From: Eunapius fragilis
Taxonomy: Eukaryota > Porifera > Demospongiae > Spongillida > Spongillidae
Direction: 5' to 3'
Length of the DNA: 64,000 bases
Assembly (NCBI GenBank): GCA_963681505.1
Contig: OY811972.1
Location: forward strand, 8,822,775-8,886,774
Position 1 is the stretch's first letter. Each line of letters opens with the position of its first letter. A model generated the notes under the pieces. It searched no databases and was not told the DNA's origin. It worked only from the letters and a program-made list of their open reading frames with translations. The position numbers and the translations under genes were made by a program. Shown here in pieces: positions 9,432 to 22,100 of the stretch.

Positions 9432-12400
9432 TAAATAGGTTTTTAACTATTTGTAACTACATGTACTTGTTACCATATATCAAACATACATGTGTCTAAA
9501 CACATGTATGTTCAATATCAATATCTACTTAATTTACTAAGTGTCCATACATGTACTTGGTGAACACACACAAATACAATTATTGCTGAAATACGGTGAA
9601 CACAAATATTCCACTTGTAAGCGTCCACCAATTATGAAATAGGCTGTGCTCACATGTGTATATGTGCTACATGTATGTATGTATACATGTAGCACAATTG
9701 AATTATCTGGCCAATGCTCAAAAATTGTAACATTATTAGGCTGTTTGAAGAATTATTAAGTTGGAGTAATTATTAAGCCTACAGGTCTAAAAGTCAGGTG
9801 CATCATTTGTGTTAATGTCAGTTATGTTCATTTGTACAATTATTAATTACTAGGCAGTATTCAACAATTGTGTAACATCACCTCAGTCCATGTGTTCACT
9901 AATTGTTAGGCTGTGGACCCCAATAATTAAATCTACAAGTCTTCTAAGTACAGCAGTTGTGGACAATTATTATCAGGCTGTTTTGCATGTGTTCATCAAT
10001 TGTAACAACTATAATGTGCTTGGGTTCACCAATTAGGGAGACTTTACTAATTGTGTAAAAATTATTGGGCCAATGTTCACAAATTGTGTGTATGTAATTA
10101 TTAGGCTGTGTTCACCAACAGTGTATTGTACAATTATTACAATAAATTATGTTCACCAGTTGTGTTAATGCTAAGTTCTCCAGTCGTGGAAAATTATTGC
10201 TTCTACATGTAAATGGTGTGTTTACAAATTATATGCTATTGGTGAACACACAGTTTACATAATTGTTGACCACAAGTACAAGTTAGTTAACCCAATAGGT
10301 TTTCAACTGAATAGTGAATTTAGCCTCATCATTTAACATACACATGTACTTGGTGAACACTCACAAATACAACTTGTGAACTATGTACATGTATTGGTGA
10401 ACATGGCCTAAAAATAAATTCTTTTGCCTACAACAATTGTACACACAATTTGTAAGTGTTCACCAATTGCTTATGAATTGTAACAAATTATTAGGCTCAG
10501 TTAATCAATTGTGAGCTATAATTAAGCCTACACATAAAATATTGTATTTACACCAGACTTGTGTACAGTTACTGTGTTCAATAATTGTGTATAATACATG
10601 TGTTCTCCAAATTGTGTACATGTGTACGACAGTTTGTACAATTACAGGTTCCAATTAACTTAAGAGACAGATAGTAAGAAACTTTCTCATGATGTTTATA
10701 AATAGATCGCTAATTTTCATAAGCATATACTGTAGCTGAGTTCCAGAGTGGATTACACATTTGAGACATTAGTATCCAATATCCAAGGTTTGCTGGCTAG
10801 CTACATGTACATACATGTTACATTGTGTTGTATGTGTACAAAATAATAAAGATGTACATGTATGTAAAGGAGTTGTGTACAATTATTATGATACAGTGTT
10901 GAAATCATAATTACGATATGCTGTACTGGGATAAAGTTTAATCACTTGTTTAGAGCCACAATTTTTCTAGTTAAAAATGGTTTATTATTATTTTTGACTA
11001 TTTATTTCACTGCAGTCCCACACATCAAAGTGATGAACAATGTGATAAGATAATTACCCAATCCTACTGTGTTCACCAATTATCAGCTATTATTGGAAAT
11101 ACATGTTATTAAGTTTCATCAATTATAAATTACCGGGGCAGTGTTCACAATTTTTGATAAACAATTCTTAAAGGCCCATCCATTATGAATGTAAATTTAA
11201 TATGTCAATGTTAAGTAATTATTAGTTCACACACTTAACGTGTGCAAAATTATTTAGACAATCTTCACCAGTTTACCAGTTGTTAAACTATTGGGTCAAT
11301 GTTAGTTCACAAATTACATGTACATGTACTGTAAGAAGCATATTAACACGTCACACTACTAGACTATAAACAAATAAACAAATGTAAAATTATTTAGCCA
11401 ATTTTTACCAGTTGTGTACAGGTAAATGTACATGTGTACAATTGTTAGGTTTAGCTCACATTGGCCAATAATGTCTAGGCCCAAAAACCAGAGTATTAAG
11501 TGACATTCATAACATTGTATTATAAGTATTGCTAAACACCACCCTGGTCAATGTGCTTGGGTTCACGTAAGATTATTGGGTCAAATTGTGTGGCATGTAT
11601 GTACGTTATAATGTATGTACATAAATACATGTACAAATGGCTCACATGTGTTGGGCCAATGTTCACAAATTGTGTGTACAATTATTAGGTTGTGTTCAGT
11701 GATCAATACATGTAGTATTGTATGATTATTACAATACATCGTGTGGTTCACCAAGTGTGTTGAATGATTCATGCACTTAAGACTAAGTTCACCAATTGCA
11801 CAAAATTATTGGCTCAATGGGGTTACAAATAATAATTATTATATTGGGAACACACACTTTGCACAATTCTTAACCACTGCAAAAATTAATCCAATAGGTT
11901 TTAACTACTTGTTCACAGTTGTGAAATTATTTGTAAATATTGAACACACAATGGTGTCTAGACATGTATGTTCAATATCTAGACAATTTTTAAATAAGCC
12001 TCCATACATGTACTTGGTGAACATACACAAATACAATTATTGGTGAACACAGCCTAAATATTCCATTCTGAGCGTTCACCATTTATGGAATAGGCTGTGC
12101 TCCCAATTTGAAGACCAAGATATTTTAATTTGACTGTGGACTATGGTTCAAACATTGTGTTAAATCATTGTGTGTGTGTGTGTATGTTAATGTCAGTTAT
12201 GTACATTTGTACAATTATTAATTACTAGGTAGTACTCAACAATTGTGTAACATCACCACAGTCCATGTGTTCACTAATTATTAGGCTGTGGACCCCAATA
12301 ATTAAATCTACAAGTCTTCTATGTACAGCAGTTGTGGACAATAATTATCAGACTGTTTTGCATGTGTTCATCAATTGTAACAACTATAATGTGCTTGGGT

Positions 12401-13299
12401 TCACCAATTAGGGAGACTTCACTGATTGTGTAAAATTATTGGGTCAATGTTCACAAGTTGTGTGTATGTAATTATTAGGCTATGTTCACCAACAGTGTAT
12501 TGTACAATTATTACAATAAATTGTGTGGTTCACCAATTGTGTTAATGCTAAGTTTACCAATTGATTTATTGCTTCTACATGTACATGGTGTGTTTACAAA
12601 TTATATGCTATTTGTGAACACAGAGTTAACATAATTCTTGACCACAAGTACAAGTTAGTTAACCCAATAGGTTTTGAACTGAATAAGCTAAATGGTAAAA
12701 TGATGAACCTATACATGTAGTACAGTTTAGTGAATTCAGCCTCATCATTTAACATACATGTACTTGGTGAACACTCACAAATACAACTTGTGAACTACAT
12801 GTACATGTATTGGTAAACATATACATGTAGTACAGTTTACCCTATTAAAATTGCACACATAATTTGCAAGTGTTCACCAATTGTTTATGAATTGTAACAA
12901 ATTATTAGACCTAGTTAATCAATTGTGAGCTATAATTAAGCCTACACATAAAATATTGTATGTACACCAGACTTGTGTACAGTTACTGTGTTCAATAATT
13001 GTGTATAATACATGTGTTCTCCAAATAGTGCACATGTGTTCGACAGTTTGTACAATTACAGGTACCAATTAACTTAAGAGACAGATAGTAATTGTAGTGC
13101 CTTTTAGTTGTGAGTATGTATCTGCTGCTGTGTATCGTATAATAACTTTGGAATTTGATTATCGAACAAACTAGGACGTGTTCACCAAATACAATGCATC
13201 ACATGTAGACTGTGCTAATCATTTGAAAACTGTTTTCCCAAGTTCTGTAAAATAGCATTAACCCTTCACTACAATGTAGGGTCACCAAATCTGCATAAT

Positions 13300-13969
13300 A
13301 AAGACACATGTACATGTATGTTTATCAATTGCACGTAATATTAGTTGACCAATATTTATCCAACCAGAAGATGTGTTATCACTAATATGCTAAATGTAAC
13401 GATCAGAGCACAAAGGGATGCTTATCAAAAAACTGAAATTTTAACTGATAGGCTGTGGGTGCACACTGATAGACCAGACAGACCTACATCGTAATTCAGT
13501 GAAAGTAACAGCGAAGTTGGGTGTGGCCCGACTAGGTATAGCGATCCATATACTTTACTGGCTCAGTTCATCAAGTGTGTAGCGTTATTGGACCTACAGT
13601 ATGTTTACCAAATGTGTACAACTATTAGTCCCGTGGTCTCCAGTGAGTTGCGTGAAAAAATAAGACACTTGACTCTTTATAGATACAGCAATACCCGACG
13701 GATGTACCAGCGGGAAGTCAGGCACAAACAACAGCTTATTTTAGCGCCAAGAGGTCTTACCCGCCCATCCTTTAGGAAGCACTCCCACTGTAAAAGAGCC
13801 CCGTCAATAGATCCAACCGCAGCCTAATTTGCATTTTACAACGTGCAAATTTTTATTTTTTACGGTCAAAAAGGATTAATAACTGCAAGACAACTTATTT
13901 AGCGTAATAGTACGGTACTTCAAGTTGCATTGGGACATTGGATTTAAATGTAACTGCATGCATGTCTAG
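13300..13969. other. Non-repetitive spacer, no recognisable gene
   Basis: The satellite phrases fade out and GC content rises. A 79-codon open frame at 13588-13827 has no start context, domain or splice evidence that I recognise, so I do not call it. Confidence 0.5.
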
Positions 13970-14567
13970 CAGCGGCGGCGGAAGGTATATAAGATTGGGG
14001 GGGGGCTCTAAAAGCGGGGATAATTAAATTCATGAATTCAAAGAGAGCATTTGTTCACAATATTCCTTTTGTCTGCCGGGGGCGGGAGGAGTAAGAACTC
14101 CCCAACCCATTACAATCTATCTGTACTGTTAGCATTTGGCATTCAGCTAACAATCAATCGGGACAGCCTTCGCTCCACATTGTCAAGCACGCTAATAGGG
14201 GGGGGGGGGGGGGGGGGGGAGGAGGTGTGCCCTCCCGCGCGAAAAGTGGAAGCTTTCGATGCCCTAATTATATTTATGCACGAAAAAACTCTTACGATTC
14301 AAGAAAACTAGCTCTATGAATATTATTAGTTGAGAGTTGAGAGGGGGCCCCCCTTTTCCCCATCGAGCGGTCGCCTACGGTGACTTTTCTGGATGTCATT
14401 ATATAAATGCGCGGACTGGCGAACATTAACGGTATACGCGAGCGATCTCGCGGGCAAGGAATAACAATTGTACTATACCGGTTATTGTTTAGGAGGGGCT
14501 GAGCCCCCCCTATGTCATTATTGGGGGGGCTCGAGACCCCCCAGCCCCCCCCCTTCCGCCGCCACTG
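13970..14567. mobile_element. hAT-like non-autonomous DNA element (MITE), 598 bp
   Basis: Terminal inverted repeats read CAGCGGCGGCGGAAGG on the left and CAGTGGCGGCGGAAGG on the reverse of the right end. They are flanked by a perfect 5 bp direct repeat TCTAG (13965-13969 and 14568-14572). CAGTGGCGG-type ends suggest hAT. A 5 bp target duplication is less usual than 8 bp but known in some hAT groups. It contains a 22-G run (14198-14219) and G/C-rich subterminal parts, and encodes no transposase. Confidence 0.75.
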
Positions 14568-14826
14568 TCTAGTATACCTAATGTCACTCTCCACGTGCAC
14601 ATAAGAATCAAGTAAAGTTGTTGATAATTACAAGTAGCAGGCCTTGTTCGTTAATACCTTATACGCTAAGTGTGTATTATTATTATTATCTAAAAGAGCT
14701 AAGGTATCACTGTCTAACCGGAGAACTGAACCACACCTGATAACCATTTTTGGATCGATAGAACATCTCTAAGAGCCATCTTGGCCATGAATGTTTTGTT
14801 TTTACACACGAAATTTACAACTAAGC

Positions 14827-14975
14827 TGCAGACCACACTAGGGAGATGTTAAGGTGACCAAATGGCCCTAGCTGAATACCACACTAGGGAGATGTTATGG
14901 TGACCAAATGGCCCTAGTTGCAGACCACACTAGGGAGATGTTAAGGTGACCAAATGGCCCCACTTGCAGACCACA
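14827..14975 (+). repeat. 46-47 bp tandem repeat, about 3.2 copies
   Basis: Copies start near 14827, 14873, 14920 and 14966. Each contains CACACTAGGGAGATGTTA and GGTGACCAAATGGCCC with few differences. Confidence 0.9.
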
Positions 14976-15544
14976 TGTGCAAAATCAAGTCACATGAAGC
15001 ATAAACTATGACACTGGCCGGTGATCAGCTGGACTAGTTGTTGATCTATCAACAACTAAAAATAGAATGACTCTTCAGTGTTACTACACCATCCCCTCCT
15101 CCCACAGCCACAAGACAAAAAAGGCATTGGTCAAGTAACAGCATCTACAACTCAAAACAATGCTGCTAAATTAAATCAAACTATCAGTATTGATGTGTCA
15201 AACATTGTAAGTCGGTGGAAGGCAATAAGTCTGCTGATAATCATTTCATTAGGTGATTTGTACAGCATAACATGTTGCTAAGCAACAGTCACACAACACA
15301 GGAGTATACGTATTTATTTATCTAAGTAATAATTATGCTGCCTACTGTAGGTGTATGTGTACATAAATTATCTCCCCTAGCAAGGCATTGGAGACATAGA
15401 GGCAAGCACACGGCCCATATGCATCAAGGAGCAGCTAGGATAGTTTTAGTCATATTTGAATGGGCAGATGAAAAAACAATGTTTACTTGACATATCTATG
15501 CTCTAATGATTAGCTGGAGATAATGTTGGCTCCAGTACAGAATG
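14976..15544. other. Spacer downstream of the large gene, nothing recognised
   Basis: AT-rich sequence between the tandem repeat and the duplicated gene 3' flank. No convincing coding or RNA signal seen. Confidence 0.5.
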
Positions 15545-15930
15545 CTCCAGTAGGTAGTCTGGTAGCACACAGATGACATTATAAATCCTGGTAGGTAATT
15601 CCCATATATTGGCACCATGGTTATGTGCCACAGACCACACTTTTGCCCATGGTGTACAAAACATCATTATATGTAAACACATGTACATTGCAATACATCA
15701 TCATCATACATACATGTACATACATCAGTTGAACTATTTATAGCTACAAATGTACTAACAGTCTAAGCTAGAACACCATATCACACAACACTCCAACACT
15801 ACACTACCTCCATGCTACAAACACACTATTGCTACTTCTAAATATGCTTCAGTCTATACAATTTCTTTAATCGTTCAGCCAGGACCACATGGTCACAGGA
15901 AGAGAGGGCATCAATTAGCTTCCTCCAGGA
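15545..15930 (-). repeat. Gene 3' flank and tail duplicated at 1-395
   Basis: Covers the last codons, stop and 3' untranslated or flanking DNA of the large gene. It matches the window start in direct orientation at about 15.5 kb distance. Confidence 0.85.
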
Positions 15931-16115
15931 GCATGATGTGTCTGATTCCAACCAGAACTGAATAAGATGGCGTCGGCAATCCGCAACTTGTCCACGATTA
16001 TTAATATCAATTTCTTCTATCTTTGTAAGGCTAATATGTAGCTGGGTTCCCAGTGACTTCCAATCCACCACGTCTTTAAGAGCACTGAGTATATTTTTAT
16101 GAGTAAAAGTATGAT
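15838..16115 (-). CDS. Exon 19: Death domain and stop
   Basis: The acceptor TCTTTCTTCAG lies just before 16115. The 92 codons begin DHTFTHKNILSALKDVVDWK and include LGTQLHISLTKIEEIDINN, the typical helix 1-3 region of Death domains seen in UNC5, ankyrin and related proteins. It continues with RRHLIQFWLE and RKLIDALSS, ending LKHI-stop. Such domains assemble with other death-fold proteins. The last third is duplicated at 297-389. Confidence 0.8.
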
Positions 16116-19100
16116 CTGAAGAAAGACAGAAATAAACATGTGATACTGTATATAGGTGATGAAGAATACAAAAATTCATATAAACAGACAAGTGCATGTA
16201 CATGTAAAAGTACTCCACTTTCTAACAACGCTGTCACTCATGGTACAAATTGTGATGCTAATATAACATGTAAACTACAAACGTACCATTTGAATATTTT
16301 CTTTCCTCTGCAATCCATACAGTGTGATTAGAGATAAGGTCCATGTCAGTAGAACAGCTGGTACATGATGCCAGGTTAGGGTCACTATCATATGGTGTGG
16401 CCACACCCTTGCAAAATTTATTAGAACAGGCAAAGCCATCTTTGAGGAGCTTCAAACTATGATAACGGAGAACATCACTACATTTTTTAATACCATCATA
16501 TATCAGCTTTCGTATTCTGGGACAGGCTGTGGGAACGTCTCGTGCAGAATCAAGGTGCACCTCTATGAATAATGAGGAATCAATAATGGTGAATTGGGCT
16601 GGAAACTTTTTACATTTGAAAGACACGCAGTTCCTATAAAGACAAACTGGTACTTTATTCACCTCTAAAACTGAACATTCTGTCTGAATGGAAGAAACTA
16701 AGCAACTGAACAATCCAAATGGAACAAGATCATTTTGGAGGTGCAATAGGAGAGGTTGTGCTGATGCATTATGTCGTCTGATGCTCTCAGGACTAAGAGG
16801 GTCCAAAAGAGCTGGCATCAAGTAGTCACCACCTTCCAATGGAACCATAATGAAGAGGTGGCACATGAGGGCAGTGAAATGCTCTACATTAAATACATCA
16901 TCCAAAAAATGCTTCTCGAAGCGATTAACATAAAGAAAATCTTTGCTGACAATACCATGGTCCCTGAACTTAGAGCACCATGCATTCTTTACACCAGCAA
17001 TGCCCAACACTTCACCTCCAGCCAGCTCATGTTTACACTGGACTAGGTCTGAGATGATGTTTAGGATAACTTGGGGATCACAGAACACTATGTTGCGAAG
17101 AGAGGGTACATTATGGTACCATAGCAACAGGTTATATTTGACCATGTGCAGGAGAGCTGCTTCTAGGGCTTGCTCATCCATACCTAAGCTCCGTGCCAGC
17201 TGAAGGCATCTATGAAGGCTGATAACACCTCTTACAGCTGTGTGCTTTATCTGCATCTCTAGACCAAACCACTTTATAGGCAGGGAAGGAGTGGCTTCAT
17301 CATTGCAGTGATCTACTATTGCATGCCTTAGCTCACCAGCTACCTTTTGGTCATAGGAATCAGGGTTTGCACCATTTATATCCCAGATTACGTCCACACC
17401 ATTCTTGCATATCAGGTACTCTGAATTCACCATTTGCTTGATGACATCACCTTTTCCCCCCTTCGTCTCAGAACACTTATCCTCCTCATCGCGGTGAGTT
17501 CCTACTACAAACAAATGAGGACGGAAATCTCTGGCATGTGCAGCTCTCACACACTGCTCCAACACCTGCTTGTGGGAAGATGGAGACTTGTACGGATTTC
17601 CTACTGGTTGACTGTCCTTTCCGTAGAAATAGATCATAGGGCAGTGGTTGAGACTTTCAGAAAGGTTTATAGCATAGAGAACAACAGAAACATCTTGAAC
17701 AAAGACTGGTAAGAGCTCAAGAAACTGGGGCTGACCACCACTGTCAATGAACTGGACCAATCTAACGTTTAACACTTTCTTACTGCTTATGTTTTTGAAT
17801 GCTTCTATGAATAGACTATCTACTTCTCCAGTAGCTGGGTTATCAAACACGTCATGGTCACTATGATGCTCTGCTTCCAATGGTTCTAGGGTAGATGGTT
17901 TAGGAGCTGTCTTAGCTGGTTGAGAACTTTTATTAGTGAGGTTCTCTGAAGCCATTGGAAGTGATGGAGGTTGAGGTATCTGGGTTTTTGTAGGTGCAGG
18001 CTTCAAATGGTATGCACTTGCAAGGACCTGCATCAGCTTAGTCTCATCCATAACCTCCCACCTACCTGGATCATTCTCATCCACACCTGCTAGTATGGAC
18101 TTGACAGAGCCAACAAATGCCTGTACTGGGTTATCTGCCAGTCCTGTGCTAACACGACCGGTGGATTTATCATTACCATCTGGTAGGAGGAGCCTCTTGA
18201 GGTGGGTCTTCCCCACACCTGCTATCCCAAGCACCAGGCATTTGATAATCGATATATTTACTGAACCTTCCTTCATAGCTTCTTCATACAATTTTGTTGC
18301 CTCTGATAGAGATAGAAAATCATATTTATGCAAAAGCAACACACTTGAAGATCAACATTTCATCATCACTGCATGGGATTATGTGTCTCTTTTCATCAGA
18401 TCTTAAGTGTGTTTGGCCCAATAACACCTTACAGTTGCCACTTCATAAGGGTGGTAAGGGTTGTTACATTTTATGTACTTCATTACTTAGAAAGTGCTCA
18501 TTAATTAAATTACCATATATTAGACACACTTAGGATATTTCAGTAAATATGAGGGAAAAACCAGCAACATGCCTGGGTTGATTGTTACAGAAAGCCTTTT
18601 TATAATAGACATCCAGTCCTTGGTATATTGTAACAACTGGCCCTATGCCCTGCTGGGAGAACCATTCCCATCATGTCACCATAATGCTTTGCTCAGCTGG
18701 AATAGATATTAATGCACTACACAGCAAGCCCATGTATTGTTCATTATGCAACTCAAATTTCCCCTTTATATGAGATAATGTAGTTGCATCATGTACAACA
18801 GTTAGAATTGTAGCCACCCCACCAGCCCAATGACAAATGCACATGTAGGGAGATGGTCATCACACTGGTTGGTTGTCGTCATTGCAACAATAAAGAAACT
18901 TAGCTAATGATACTGTGCTTAAATGTTTAAAATTTCATCCCACTAAGTGTACCAGTGATGGTCCTCCCTATCAAGTGTGAAATGGTACACTTCCCTCTAA
19001 ATTTATTGTTACATTACCCAAACTAAGCAGAGTTACAAACAAATAACTCAAAGGTAAAATACAAAGACAACTGGTCTGACCCATCAGAAGCCAACATATT

Positions 19101-22100
19101 TAGAGTCAGCTGAGTCACTTCTCAATGCAATTGAAAAAAGAAGTGTTTGCTATATGTACATGTACTGTACAAGTAACAGGACTACAGTGTACATATACAT
19201 AAAACTAAGCTCCAATGCAATATATAGGTCTAAACAACTGGTGACATGGACAACTTACCAGCAAGCTGCTTTCTCTGCTGATCAAGAGCACTTTTATCAG
19301 CCATAACATGAAGGGGACTTCCCCCATTCCAAGGTGTCAGTGGTCTTAGGGATACCTTCACACATTGACCATACAGGTCCACCAAACCATACACACCCAT
19401 GGGGACAGTGCAGGGAAGTGTGATCATGTGGGCACCATTAATGAAGAGGTGCAAGGTACCAGAGTTTGTGTACAGCAGTCCAACTGTGTCCCCAACCTTT
19501 AGGTCATGGAAATTGATTTCATCAGGCAGTTGATCCACTTCCTGGTGAAATTAATACATATGTAAGTGTTGGCATGAGGTGCATGTATTTATATGAACCA
19601 GTTCATTCATTGCAGATGTACTATTGATACACTTCTAATGCAAGTCAAAAAACATGTTTTAAATGTACAGGTACAAGCTCATGTGGAATAATTGGTGATT
19701 AAGTACATAGTATCACTACATGTTTAAATTAACATGTATTTTGTGCCCTGTAGCAATACAAGGTGTTTCTCGATCCCTCCCTCTCCCTAAAGAACTTTGC
19801 AAGAGGATCTCACTCAGAATGCTACTCAATATATTTGGTAGCATCTTTCTATTGCTATCCAGAGGGAGCCTCATATTGACAAGCTAGTGAATAGTTTGCA
19901 TGTACATCACATACATACAATAACCAGTGAAACGTATAATTTTAATACAATGGCGGCATGGATTACTCTATAGCACACACAACAGATGTACACATGTACA
20001 TGAACTAAACAGTGTCATACCTGCCCTCCAACATACAGAGCTAAGGATGATTTGCCATTAACTGATGATGTCACAATAAAACTTTGTCCCAACAACTGCT
20101 TTGCATTGTCCACAGAAACCACCTGTGCTGTACTTTGTGTAGTGACTCCAATGGACAGAGAGCCACTCCATTTGGAGTCCACCTCCATAATCTCCACCTA
20201 TTGATGTGTAATCAGTATTCATAATATGAAATATGCACACATTCAAATGCACTTGCAGTTTTAGCAATTGCCAGAATTGCATGTATGTGTCTGTATACAA
20301 GAAAGGTACCAATAGGATAAAATAAAGCCACACATAAACATATATACTGTACCAACAAATAAGATGTTTTCCCCCCACAAACCTACAGTACCGGAATATA
20401 GAATAGAATGTAGAATATAAAAAATAGGTGAGTGCAGATATATTTATGCAGGCATGTGAAAAATATGTACAGTATAATTCAATGTCATCCCAAGGTCAAT
20501 TGTATACCCAGGTGTATAATCTAAAGCAGCCAAGATAACATGCACGAAAGTCACAACACTCACAACTGAGGCACCACATGTCAGTGAGGGACAACAGTAT
20601 GTGGTGAAAATGTCTAAACCTGTCATCCCACCTGAAAGATGACATCACTAGGAAGAGGAGCAGAAGTAATCACAATGCCTCTTGAGTTGTTATTAAATCT
20701 GCAGGCCACTTGTCCTCCATGTTCAAGTCTGATATTGTCACCATGTGTGGAGGCAAATGTGACCAACCTATTGAGAGGGAATATTGGAGAGAAGAGAGAG
20801 GGGAGGAGATAGAGTGGAGTGTGAAGGATCGTGAATACATTTGGTGGTACAAATGTTTACTCTTTGTGTTCCAACGGCTGCTTTATCTGTAAACAGACAA
20901 ATATACATTTCATAATGACATGTACATGTACTCCTGACCAAACACATAAAAATCACATGCCATGGAAGCATACATCTCCTAATTCAAAAGCAACAACAGT
21001 GCTCCTCCCCATACTTGTAGTATCCTGACCTCTTATCTGTAGCTTCCACCACTATTACCCTTGTTATGTAACAGTAGTGCAATTGATTGTCTGTACATGT
21101 AAATGTACTTATTGTGCTGCAAGGTGGCTCATTTGTCCTCTTGTGTCGCCTTGGTAACCTACATGCAATTACTACATCGACCATCACACCCCCAGATCAC
21201 ACATAACCCAGACTACTCACCTCTGAAGGCTTCAGGTTATTCTGTTCAGTTAGGCCATTATCCTGAAGCAGTACATGGGAATATGTACATCATTGATGGT
21301 ATACAACAACACATGCAACATTTGGTGCTCATGGAAACACTACATGTATATCATCAGATGTCTTTATTTTATCTTCAGTGCCTATTCAGAAAACACAGAT
21401 TTAATAGTACACGATTTCAAAATGGATTTTATTTTCTTATGTCTCTGCGTTTAATCATTGCCAAATAAATAATTACGTACATACCATACAAATAACATAT
21501 ACATGTATACACTATAATTCAAGGGCTACGGCAGACAAATCATGGGCCTGCAAAGTCTGAGCATTTTGCCTCATTAATACAACCAACAAATGGCAATCTA
21601 CAGCTCATGTAATGAAGTTAATGAAGGTTGATGGTTGTCTGCAGCAGACAACTAGTACTTTTCAGAATACTTATTGAAATCAGTTATGTTAGACGTACAT
21701 AACATGGAGGTCACAAGTGAGTCACACAAGCAAGTAATTACATGTAAACAAGGGTTATGCAAAAGCACCTCACAGTACAATGTGGTCAACAGTGATACAG
21801 TTATACATGTAGATGTTACATGTTGGTCTGCAAAATGTACATAGCAAATTATCTAACATATTTAAGGATTTATGACATCATCAAAAGGTTGATACTGCAG
21901 GGGATTATTTAGCTGAACACATCTGAGCACCAGACATAACACCAGCACACACATTAGGTGTCTATGTACATGTACATGCACACCTAACCTAACCTTGCTC
22001 ATGTTAAGCTTCAGTAGTTCAATTATTTCCTTGTGACCCTTCTTCACAGCTATGTCCAGGGGTGTGCTCCCATCCTGAAGACCATACATGTACATGTACA

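Larger units (their letters stand above)
6420..13300. repeat. Satellite-like repeat domain with 2.4-2.8 kb higher-order copies
   Basis: Very AT-rich, built from degenerate phrases such as TTCACCAATTGTGTA, AATTATTAGGCTGTG and TACATGTACATGTA. A longer block containing GTAACAACTATAATGTGCTT recurs near 7165, 9985 and 12360, with a fragment near 6560. Other pairs with similar spacing are 8573/11308, 9310/11845 and 9820/12190. These indicate two to three tandem higher-order units with indels. Open frames inside are short, repetitive and without domains. No gene seen in about 6.9 kb. Confidence 0.8.

Noticed and set aside
13588-13827. 79-codon open frame
   Set aside because: No recognised domain, promoter or splice site; kept only as spacer.
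14827-14975. Possible CRISPR-like repeat array
   Set aside because: A plain 46-47 bp tandem repeat with no unique spacers, in a eukaryotic context.
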